A stretch of DNA of 64,000 bases from contig NZ_SMAF01000002.1 of the NCBI RefSeq assembly GCF_004343305.1, forward strand, positions 80,137 to 144,136, in the 5' to 3' direction. The stretch comes from Pseudofulvimonas gallinarii (GTDB taxonomy: Bacteria > Pseudomonadota > Gammaproteobacteria > Xanthomonadales > UBA2363). Below the pieces are notes generated by a model. The model saw nothing but the letters and a program-made list of their open reading frames with translations. It was not told the DNA's origin and did not search any database. This document shows positions 19,820 to 26,159 of the stretch, piece after piece. Position 1 is the stretch's first letter. Each line of letters begins with the position of its first letter. The translations under genes and the position numbers were made by a program.

Positions 19820-19842
19820 AACGGCGCCACAGGTGCGCCGTT
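19820..19842 (-). terminator. Hairpin downstream of the FKBP gene
   Basis: A perfect 8-bp inverted repeat, AACGGCGC-7 nt-GCGCCGTT, lies 40 bases after the stop of the minus-strand FKBP gene. On the minus strand it is followed by CCTGTTTGTG, a weak T-rich tail. It is likely to be the end of the FKBP transcript. Confidence 0.5.
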
Positions 19843-19882
19843 CGATGTGACCCATTACGCGCGAGGCGCGCGGGGACCGGTC

Positions 19883-20578
19883 TTACTTGACGATCTCGAG
19901 CAGCTCGACTTCGAAGATCAGCGTCGCGTTCGGGCCGATCGGACCCGGCGTGCCCTGCTCGCCGTAGGCCAGGTCGGACGGCACGAAGAACTTGTACTTG
20001 CTGCCCACCGGCATCAGCTGCAGGCCTTCGGTCCAGCCCTTGATCACGCCGTTCAGCGCGAACTCGGCCGGCGTGCCGCGATCGATGGAGCTGTCGAACT
20101 TGGTGCCGTCGATCAGCGTGCCGACATAGTGGACCTTGACGCGGTCCGTGGCGGCCGGCTTGTCGCCATTGCCCTGGGTCAGCACCTGGTACTGCAGGCC
20201 GGAATCGGTGGTGCGGATGCCCGGCTTGTTCTTGTTGGCGGCCAGGAAGGCCTCGCCTTCGCTGCGGTTGGCGGCGGCGGCGGCAGTGCGCTCTTCCATC
20301 GCCTTGTTCTGCATGCGCTGCATGAACGCCTGCTTCACTTCGTTGGCCTGCTCCTCGGTCAGCTTGGTGGCGCTGCCGGCGATCGAATCCTTGATGCCCT
20401 GGACCAGGACGTCCACGTCGATCTCATCCTTGATCTGGGCGAGGCTGCGGCCGACATCCATGCCGACCATGTAGCTGACCTTGTCCTTGTCAGTGGTGAG
20501 ATCGGCAGCCACCGCGGTCGACACGGCGGCAGCCAGCACGGCGGACGTCGCGAGGACGCTCTTGAACGAAACGGACAT
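19883..20578 (-). CDS. Periplasmic FKBP-type peptidyl-prolyl isomerase (FkpA/Mip type)
   Basis: A 231-residue prolyl cis-trans isomerase and chaperone of the periplasm. Signal peptide with cleavage after ...VSTAVAA; N-terminal dimerisation domain (about 25-120, FKBP_N, with the typical VSYMVGMDVGRSL start and a long alpha helix). C-terminal FKBP domain about 130-231, with VHYVGTLIDGTKFDSS, GVIKGWTEGLQLMPVGSK and the closing PNATLIFEVELLEI. ATG at 20578, with AGGAG upstream. Mip-like members are virulence factors in some relatives, but this domain layout is also the ordinary FkpA. Confidence 0.93.
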   Translation of the reverse strand: MSVSFKSVLATSAVLAAAVSTAVAADLTTDKDKVSYMVGMDVGRSLAQIKDEIDVDVLVQGIKDSIAGSATKLTEEQANEVKQAFMQRMQNKAMEERTAAAAANRSEGEAFLAANKNKPGIRTTDSGLQYQVLTQGNGDKPAATDRVKVHYVGTLIDGTKFDSSIDRGTPAEFALNGVIKGWTEGLQLMPVGSKYKFFVPSDLAYGEQGTPGPIGPNATLIFEVELLEIVK

Positions 20579-20735
20579 GTATTTCTCCTGGGAATGGGAA
20601 TTCAGCTGCCGGCATACGGCCTGGGCAGCCGCAGCTGCACACCGTGGCCCGGCGCGTCCACTATTGTGATGGCGGCACCGGGAATCGGCAACGGAGGGTC
20701 TGGACCGCGATGGCGGCGCTTGGTTCCCCGCGCCC

Positions 20736-21299
20736 TCAGGGCGATTCAGGTGCCGCCTTGGCCAGCTCGGCCTCGATGGCCTCCACCAGCGCCGGATCGT
20801 CCGGCGGCGTGCGGCTGCCGAAACTGGCGGCGACCTCGCCGTCACGCCCGATCAGGTACTTGTGAAAGTTCCACGCCGGATAGGTGCCGTCGGCCTGCGC
20901 CGCCAGCGCGTGGTAGAACGGCACCGCGTTGTCCGCCTTCACCGTCACTTTCTGGAACATCGGGAAGCGGACGCCATAGGTGCTGGCGCAGAACTCCTGG
21001 ATTTCCTCCTCGGTACCGGGTTCCTGGCCGAGGAAATCGTTGGAGGGAAAGCCGATGACCGCGAAACCGCGCTCCGACAGCTTCCCGTGCAGGGCTTCCA
21101 GCCCTTCGTACTGCGGTGTCAGTCCGCATTTGCTGGCGGTGTTCACCACCAGAAGTACCTGGCCCTGGAAGCGTTCGCAGAGATTCACCGGGTCGCGCTG
21201 CGCCAAGGGCCGGAACTCGACGTCGAGCAGCGGCGCCTGGCAGGCGGCAGCGGCCGGGGTGGCCGACACGGCCAGGGCAAATGCAATCCATGTCTTCAT
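20736..21299 (-). CDS. Periplasmic glutathione peroxidase family protein (BtuE-like)
   Basis: A 187-residue thiol peroxidase with signal peptide MKTWIAFALAVSATPAAAA, so it acts in the periplasm. The peroxidatic residue is Cys58 (NTASKCGLTPQY), and Trp143-Asn144 of the tetrad are present (PAWNFHKYL). The catalytic Gln of the usual PCNQF motif is replaced by Asp88 (FPSNDFLGQEPG), a variant I recall from bacterial BtuE-like members. Start at the ATG at 21299, which gives the signal peptide; the in-frame upstream extension is not convincing. It is divergent from the small protein/GntR/ABC operon, 138 bp between starts, so co-regulation by that GntR is possible. Confidence 0.9.
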   Translation of the reverse strand: MKTWIAFALAVSATPAAAACQAPLLDVEFRPLAQRDPVNLCERFQGQVLLVVNTASKCGLTPQYEGLEALHGKLSERGFAVIGFPSNDFLGQEPGTEEEIQEFCASTYGVRFPMFQKVTVKADNAVPFYHALAAQADGTYPAWNFHKYLIGRDGEVAASFGSRTPPDDPALVEAIEAELAKAAPESP

Positions 21300-21394
21300 C
21301 ACGCTTCTCCAGCCGGTCTTTTCCTGAATGGAAAGCATACGCCGACCGGGGGAAGCCGGCAGCATGACTTCCGGCATGCTTGCGTGCTATTGCA

Positions 21395-21422
21395 GTGGTG
21401 TTGTACTTTACCAGCACACCAC
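21395..21422. promoter_or_regulatory. Palindrome at the promoter of the GntR-ABC operon
   Basis: GTGGTGT-14 nt-ACACCAC, a perfect 7-bp dyad. It covers a possible -10 (TACTTT at 21404-21409, preceded 18 bases earlier by TTGCGT). It ends 15 bases before the ATG of the first gene of the GntR operon and lies 96-123 bases upstream of the divergent peroxidase gene. YtrA-type GntR proteins commonly repress their own operon, so this is the best operator candidate. Confidence 0.45.
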
Positions 21423-21437
21423 GACAGGAGAACACCG

Positions 21438-21701
21438 ATGCTCCGCCCCTTCATCCATCGCCTGACCCTGACCGCCGCGCTGCTGGGAACCGTACTCGGA
21501 GCCGGTGCCCTGTTCGACGCCACCGTCGGCAACGGTGCCGCGCTGGCATCCAGCCCGTCCGCGCCACCGCGTCACGAAGCGGCGCCGGCCGACGTGGCCG
21601 AGGTTGCCCAGGCCGCCCGCCAGACCAGCGCGGCACAGGGACCGAACCGCCGCTGGCCGTTCTTCTCCTTCGGTACCGCCGGGGGAAAGCGGTCATGGTG
21701 A
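21438..21701 (+). CDS. Small secreted or membrane-anchored protein heading the GntR operon
   Basis: An 87-residue product not recognised as a known family. Residues 8-28 are hydrophobic and could be a signal peptide or anchor (LTLTAALLGTVLGAGALF). The rest is Ala/Pro-rich and polar and ends in NRRWPFFSFGTAGGKRSW. AGGAG lies 9 bases before the ATG. The last two codons overlap the ATG of the GntR gene (ATGGTGA), so the two are translationally coupled; this supports it as a real gene. A role in envelope stress sensing with the downstream regulator and transporter is inference only. Confidence 0.7.
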   Translation: MLRPFIHRLTLTAALLGTVLGAGALFDATVGNGAALASSPSAPPRHEAAPADVAEVAQAARQTSAAQGPNRRWPFFSFGTAGGKRSW

Positions 21702-22045
21702 GCCAATGGGCCGACAACACCCCGATCTACGTCCAGCTGCGCGAACGCGTGCTGGCGCAGATCCTCGATGGTGCCATCCGTCCCGGCGAGGCGCTGCCGT
21801 CGGTCCGCCAGGTCGCCGGGGAGCTGGCGATCAATCCGATCACGGTGACCAAGGCCTACCAGTCCCTGACCGACGAAGGCATCGTCGAGAAGCGTCGCGG
21901 CCTCGGGCTGTACGTGACCGAAGGCGCCGACCGGGAGCTGCGCAAGCGCGAGCGCGAGCGCTTCCTCAACGACGAGTGGCCGCAGATCGCCGCCCGCATC
22001 AGGCGCCTGGAGATCGATCCGGCCGTCCTGCTGCGCGACTTCTGA
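21695..22045 (+). CDS. GntR-family regulator, YtrA subfamily
   Basis: A 116-residue repressor. It consists of the winged-helix domain typical of GntR proteins (PIYVQLRERVLAQILDG, LPSVRQVAGELAINPITV, VTKAYQSLTDEG, EKRRGLGLYV) plus only a short C-terminal two-helix tail, the mark of the YtrA subfamily. Such regulators sit at the head of ABC-transporter operons and respond to envelope stress or antibiotics; HpaR1 of Xanthomonas belongs to the same subfamily. The ATG is inside the end of the small upstream gene; the ABC ATPase begins 19 bases after its stop. It is likely to be autoregulatory through the palindrome at 21395-21422. Confidence 0.92.
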   Translation: MVSQWADNTPIYVQLRERVLAQILDGAIRPGEALPSVRQVAGELAINPITVTKAYQSLTDEGIVEKRRGLGLYVTEGADRELRKRERERFLNDEWPQIAARIRRLEIDPAVLLRDF

Positions 22046-22064
22046 TTCCAAGGGAGATATCCGC

Positions 22065-22919
22065 ATGACCGCCATCATCCAGGCACGCGGGCTGAGCAAG
22101 GCCTACGGTGCCACCCGTGCGCTGGACAACGTGAGCTTCACCATCCCGCCGGGTCGCATCGTCGGCCTGATCGGTCCCAACGGCGCCGGCAAGACCACCG
22201 CCCTGAAGGCGATCCTCGGCCTGACGCCCTACCAGGGCGAGCTCAAGGTCCTCGGCTACAACCCGCACAGCGAACGCCAGCGGCTGATGAAGGAAGTCTG
22301 CTTCATTGCCGACACCGCGATCCTGCCGCGCTGGATCCGGGCGCGTGAACTGATCGACTTCGTCGAACACGTGCATCCGAACTTCTCGCGCGGCAAATGC
22401 ATGGCCTTCCTCGAGCGCACCAGGATCGACCCGGCGATGAAGGTCAAGGCCATGTCCAAGGGCATGGTGGTTCAGCTGCACCTGGCCATCGTCATGGCCA
22501 TCGACGCGCGACTGCTGGTGCTGGACGAGCCGACGCTGGGCCTGGACATCCTGCACCGGAAGTCGTTCTACGAGGCACTGCTCAACGACTATTTCGACCA
22601 GGAGAAGACCATCCTGGTGACCACCCACCAGGTCGAGGAAATCGAGCACATCCTCAGCGACGTACTGTTCATCCAGGACGGCCGCTTCGTGCTCGACGCC
22701 ACCATGGATTCGCTGCCCGCACGCTTCACCGAGGTGCTGGTGAATCCCGACCGCCGCGAGCAGGCGCTGGCATTGAAGCCGCTGCACGAGAACTCGCTGT
22801 TCGGCAAGTCGGCGATGCTGTTCGACGGCGTGCCGCGCGAACGCCTGGCCGAACTGGGCGAGACCCGCACGCCCGGTCTGGCCGACCTGTTTGTCGCCAT
22901 CATGAAGGAGAAGCACTGA
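22065..22919 (+). CDS. ABC transporter ATP-binding protein (YtrB-like)
   Basis: A 284-residue ATPase. Walker A GPNGAGKTT at residues 37-45; Walker B LLVLDEPTLGLD; H-loop in VTTHQVEEIEHI. The signature motif is degenerate, MSKGMVVQ in place of LSGGQ, as in other GntR-linked ABC ATPases of this type. The C-terminal ~60 residues have no ATPase motif. Its stop overlaps the permease ATG by one base (TGATG), so the two form one export or lipid-handling complex in the inner membrane. The substrate is unknown. Confidence 0.93.
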   Translation: MTAIIQARGLSKAYGATRALDNVSFTIPPGRIVGLIGPNGAGKTTALKAILGLTPYQGELKVLGYNPHSERQRLMKEVCFIADTAILPRWIRARELIDFVEHVHPNFSRGKCMAFLERTRIDPAMKVKAMSKGMVVQLHLAIVMAIDARLLVLDEPTLGLDILHRKSFYEALLNDYFDQEKTILVTTHQVEEIEHILSDVLFIQDGRFVLDATMDSLPARFTEVLVNPDRREQALALKPLHENSLFGKSAMLFDGVPRERLAELGETRTPGLADLFVAIMKEKH

Positions 22920-23929
22920 TGAACGCCCTGGCGACTGTCAGCCGCCTGCCCGGCGGCGCCGGCTCCACCCTGTCGACCTTTGTAGCGCTGCTCAGGCGCG
23001 AGTACTGGGAACACCGCGGCGGCCTCTGGTCCGCGCAGGTCTGGACCGCGGCGGTCCTGCTCGGACTGGTCGTGCTGTCGATGCTGGTCGGCGAAGCCTT
23101 CCGCATGAACCTGGTCGGCAACGTCGACGTGCGCACGCTCGGCATGCTGGCCCTGAAGGAGCTGGGCCCTGCGGAGATGGCGCAGTTCCGACAGGGCCTG
23201 GAGATCGGCCTCTGGGGCCTGGGGCTCATCAACCAGATGGTCCTGTACTTCGTGGTCCTGTTCTATTGCATCAACACGCTGTACGAGGAGCGCAAGGACC
23301 GCAGCATCCTGTTCTGGAAGTCGTTGCCCGCGACGGACACGATGACGGTGCTGTCGAAGCTGGCCACCGCCGTGCTTGTGGCGCCGTTCCTGGCGATCTT
23401 CGCCACGATGCTGCTGCATGTCGGCTTCCTGGTGCTGGTGTCGCTTTACGCGGCCCTGCATGGCGTGAATCCGCTGCCGTTCCTGTGGCAGCCGGCACTG
23501 CTCGGCAAGGTCTGGCTGCAGATGCTGGCGACGGTGCCGGTGCATATGCTGTGGGCGATTCCGGGCCTGGCCTGGCTGCTTCTGGCGTCGAGCTGGTCCA
23601 AGCGCGTCCCGTTCGTGTGGGCCCTGCTGATTCCCTGCCTTGCCGGCGTGGTCTACGGCTTTGTCGAAACAGCGAGCCGGCTTTCCACGCCGGGCAGCTG
23701 GTTCTGGGAGCACATCGTCGGACGCATCTTCAGTTCGCCGGGCAGCATGCTGTTCCGTCCGTGGAACTGGCGCGAAGGGCCGGGCACGGACAATCCGTTC
23801 GCGCAGGCGGTCAGCTGGGACCGCATGCACGCGGTCCTGGTCGCCCCTGAAACGTGGATCGGGCTGGTCGTTGGCGTGATCTTGCTCGCTGCCGCGATCT
23901 GGCTGCGCCGCTTCCGCGACGACAGCTGA
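22919..23929 (+). CDS. ABC transporter permease
   Basis: A 336-residue integral membrane protein. The cytosolic start LLRREYWEHRGGLWSAQVW leads into the first transmembrane helix. About six helices are visible in all, including VLYFVVLFYCINTLYEERKD with the conserved motif before KSLPATDT, and a last one at VILLAAAIWLRRF. A large loop (about 250-310) lies before the final helix. It pairs with the preceding ATPase and ends the operon; a strong terminator follows 26 bases after the stop. Confidence 0.9.
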   Translation: MNALATVSRLPGGAGSTLSTFVALLRREYWEHRGGLWSAQVWTAAVLLGLVVLSMLVGEAFRMNLVGNVDVRTLGMLALKELGPAEMAQFRQGLEIGLWGLGLINQMVLYFVVLFYCINTLYEERKDRSILFWKSLPATDTMTVLSKLATAVLVAPFLAIFATMLLHVGFLVLVSLYAALHGVNPLPFLWQPALLGKVWLQMLATVPVHMLWAIPGLAWLLLASSWSKRVPFVWALLIPCLAGVVYGFVETASRLSTPGSWFWEHIVGRIFSSPGSMLFRPWNWREGPGTDNPFAQAVSWDRMHAVLVAPETWIGLVVGVILLAAAIWLRRFRDDS

Positions 23930-23954
23930 TCATTGTCGGCCCGTTGTGACCCTG

Positions 23955-23987
23955 CGGCCCGCCGTGATCCGGCGGGCCGTTTTCGTT
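23955..23987 (+). terminator. Rho-independent terminator of the GntR-ABC operon
   Basis: A perfect 10-bp stem, CGGCCCGCCG-TGATC-CGGCGGGCCG, immediately followed by TTTTCGTT. It lies 25 bases past the permease stop. This is the clearest terminator in the window. Confidence 0.85.
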
Positions 23988-24151
23988 CCGGCCGAAATAC
24001 GGACAGGGATACGGCGGCTGAACGGCGTTCCCGACCACCGCGGCGGGGACCGGCAGCCTGATCCAGGTCAGGGAGCATGCAGCCTTGCACGCGCAGACTG
24101 CGAGTCACATTCCCATGCAGCCTTTCCGTAACCAACCCGAGGTATGACGCC

Positions 24152-24592
24152 ATGCGTTCCATCCTGTTGCTTGCCGGACTGATCGCCAGCCCAGCCGTGT
24201 TCGCGGCCAACTGCACCATCGACCTGGTCGGCAATGACCAGATGAAGTTCGACAAGACCTCCGTGACGGTCTCGTCCTCCTGCCCCGAAATCGAGATCAA
24301 GCTTGCCCACAGCGGTTCGCTGGCGGCCAACGTCATGGGCCACAACGTCGTGATCTCGCCGACCGACGTCTGGCAGGTGGCGGCCCAGGACGGCATGAAG
24401 GCGGGCGCGGCCAACCACTACGTCACCCCGGACGATGCCCGCGTGATCGCGCACACCGAGGTCATCGGCGGCGGCCAGACCACCAGCGTCAAGTTCCCGG
24501 GCAACGCCCTGACCGCCGGAACGGCCTACACCTTCTATTGCTCGTTCCCGGGCCACTGGTCGCTGATGAAGGGCGACCTGGTCGTCGAGTAA
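24152..24592 (+). CDS. azu: Azurin
   Basis: Periplasmic type 1 blue-copper electron carrier, 146 residues. The signal peptide MRSILLLAGLIASPAVFA is cut after residue 18. Counted from there, all ligands fall on the numbers of Pseudomonas azurin: His46 (MGHNVVI), Cys112, His117 and Met121 (YCSFPGHWSLM). The disulfide pair is Cys3-Cys26. It carries electrons between cytochromes in denitrification or stress respiration. It lies between the ABC operon and fnr, and a half-matching FNR-like site (CTGAT-CCAG-GTCAG, 24058-24071) lies 80 bases upstream; in Pseudomonas azurin is controlled by the FNR homologue ANR. Confidence 0.96.
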   Translation: MRSILLLAGLIASPAVFAANCTIDLVGNDQMKFDKTSVTVSSSCPEIEIKLAHSGSLAANVMGHNVVISPTDVWQVAAQDGMKAGAANHYVTPDDARVIAHTEVIGGGQTTSVKFPGNALTAGTAYTFYCSFPGHWSLMKGDLVVE

Positions 24593-24651
24593 GCCCGGCC
24601 CGAAAACGCGGCGCACGGCAGGAACGCCGTGACGCCGCCCGCATCCGGGAG

Positions 24652-24672
24652 GACGGTCCGCCGCGGGCCGTC
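24652..24672 (+). terminator. Possible terminator after azurin
   Basis: GACGGTCC-GCCGC-GGGCCGTC, an 8-bp stem with one G-T pair, followed by TTCCC. It lies 60 bases past the azurin stop and before the FNR box. The tail is weak. Confidence 0.35.
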
Positions 24673-24734
24673 TTCCCGCGTGTGCGAACGTGAGTCTGTT
24701 CAGCCAGTTGCCATGCGGCGGCGTATGATGGGCG

Positions 24735-24748
24735 TTGACCTTGATCAA
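24735..24748. promoter_or_regulatory. FNR/ANR box upstream of the FNR regulator gene
   Basis: TTGAC-CTTG-ATCAA matches the FNR consensus TTGAT-N4-ATCAA at 9 of 10 positions. It is centred 38 bases before the ATG of the FNR-type gene, close enough to the promoter for autoregulation, as known for E. coli fnr. Confidence 0.75.
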
Positions 24749-24779
24749 CGCCCGATTCGGGCCGGTGGTTCACAACGCC

Positions 24780-25556
24780 ATGTCCGTCCATCCCGCCGCA
24801 CCGCCACAGCCGCCGCCCGTCCAGGAACCTCCTTCCGGGTCGCGCAGCCGCCCGTACTCCTGTTCGACCTGCGCCTTTGCCGATGCCTGCTGTTCCGAAG
24901 GCTACGACGACGGCGCGGTGGCACAGATGCAGGCCATGCTGGTCGATGACGTCAGTCATTACGAGGAAGGCCAGCACATCTTCCGCGAGGGTGATCCCTT
25001 CGACGCCATCGCCGCGGTCCGGGCCGGAACGGTCAAGACCTACATCCTCGATCGCGAAGGCCGCGAGCAGGTGCTCGGCTTCTTCCTGCCGGGCGAAGTG
25101 GTCGGCCTCAACGCCATCCATCCGCAGATCTATCCCTGCAACGCGGTCGCCCTGGACACCGTGGTGCTCTGCCGCTTCTCCTTCCAGCGCATGAGCTCGC
25201 TGGCCAGCACGATGCCCGGCCTGCAGTCGCGCCTGTTCCGGCTGCTCAGCGAGGACATCGGCAAGGCCGCCCTGCTGTCCGGTGACTTCAGCGCCGACGA
25301 GCGCATGGCCGCCTTCATCGTCTCGCTGTCGCGCCGTTATGCGCGCCGGGGCTTTTCCGGTACGCGCTTCCACCTGCCGATGGCGCGCACCGATATCGCC
25401 AACTACCTGCGCCTGGCACCGGAAACGGTCAGCCGCGTGCTGCGTCGCCTGCGCACCGACGGCGTCCTCGACATCGACCGCCGCGAACTGCGCATCCTCG
25501 ATCTGCCCCGCCTGGAACAGATGGCCGAGGCGATCCTCCGCGACCACGCCCACTGA
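24780..25556 (+). CDS. fnr: FNR-type oxygen-sensing transcriptional regulator
   Basis: A 258-residue Crp/Fnr regulator. The N-terminal cysteines C28-x2-C31-x5-C37 together with C120 reproduce the four [4Fe-4S] ligands of E. coli FNR. The cNMP-type beta roll spans about 50-165 and the HTH lies at about 200-235. The recognition helix carries E215, S218 and R219 (APETVSRVL), the residues that read the TTGAT half-site, and such a site lies just upstream. A TTG 15 codons earlier would start inside the FNR box, so the ATG at 24780 is preferred. It should switch genes for low-oxygen respiration, possibly azurin among them. Confidence 0.93.
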   Translation: MSVHPAAPPQPPPVQEPPSGSRSRPYSCSTCAFADACCSEGYDDGAVAQMQAMLVDDVSHYEEGQHIFREGDPFDAIAAVRAGTVKTYILDREGREQVLGFFLPGEVVGLNAIHPQIYPCNAVALDTVVLCRFSFQRMSSLASTMPGLQSRLFRLLSEDIGKAALLSGDFSADERMAAFIVSLSRRYARRGFSGTRFHLPMARTDIANYLRLAPETVSRVLRRLRTDGVLDIDRRELRILDLPRLEQMAEAILRDHAH

Positions 25557-25569
25557 ACGAAAGCACCGA

Positions 25570-25597
25570 CCGGCCTGCCGGATGCACGGCAGGCTGG
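25570..25597 (+). terminator. Terminator after fnr
   Basis: CCGGCCTGCCG-GATGCA-CGGCAGGCTGG, an 11-bp stem with one wobble pair, followed by AGTGTTCTTCCC. It lies between the convergent fnr and lipoprotein genes and could serve both. Confidence 0.5.
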
Positions 25598-25649
25598 AGT
25601 GTTCTTCCCTGCGGCACTTGCCGCGGAGACGCGGCAGGACCCGATCGCT

Positions 25650-26156
25650 TCAGTAACGCTCGACCTTCGGCGGCATGCAGCCGCGGGCGCGCTCACGCGC
25701 CTGCTCGGCGCCATTGGGAGCGTTCTGCATCCGGCGCGCCTCGGCGACCGTCAGCCAGCTGCGCGCACACCATTCACCGACCTTGGCACCGGCTTCCCAG
25801 GCTTCGCGCGCCAGCCGCTCCGCCTCGGCCGCCTGGCCGCGCGCCAGCAGCAGTTCGGCATAGCGCTGGCGCGCTTCCGGATCGTCCAGTGCGCCGCGCA
25901 GGGCTTCTTCCGCCGCGCGACGGTCACCCCGCATTTCCGCCCGGCTGGCCTCTTCGATGGCGTGCGTGATGTCGGCGTCGCGTATCACCTCGACGTGGAA
26001 CTCGCCGCGGTATTCGGCGGCACCGTCGCGGATGACGGCAATGACGTTGACGGGCGGCGCCGCAGGCGGTGGCGGCGTCTCGCGCACGATCTCGCGGCCG
26101 CAGGCGGCGAGGAGGGAGAGGCTCAGGGAAACTAGCGCGGTGCGCATCCTGCTCAT
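25650..26156 (-). CDS. LpoP-like lipoprotein, candidate activator of PBP1b
   Basis: A 168-residue lipoprotein with signal peptide MSRMRTALVSLSLSLL and lipobox LAAC-G. A Pro-rich linker (about 28-38) and a short alpha/beta segment follow, then two or three TPR-like helix pairs (about 70-165), including QRYAELLLARGQAAEAERL. Two cysteines (in EWCARSW and RARGC) bracket the last helices. The ATG lies 3 bp past the PBP1b stop. In Pseudomonas the TPR lipoprotein LpoP is encoded beside PBP1b and stimulates it from the outer membrane; position, lipobox and TPRs all agree, so this is the probable role. Sequence identity to LpoP was not tested. Confidence 0.75.
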   Translation of the reverse strand: MSRMRTALVSLSLSLLAACGREIVRETPPPPAAPPVNVIAVIRDGAAEYRGEFHVEVIRDADITHAIEEASRAEMRGDRRAAEEALRGALDDPEARQRYAELLLARGQAAEAERLAREAWEAGAKVGEWCARSWLTVAEARRMQNAPNGAEQARERARGCMPPKVERY

Positions 26157-26159
26157 GGT

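Noticed and set aside
24735-24779. TTG start for fnr at 24735
   Set aside because: The TTG is the first base triplet of the FNR box. The ATG at 24780 leaves the box in the promoter and gives cysteine spacing like that of known FNR proteins.
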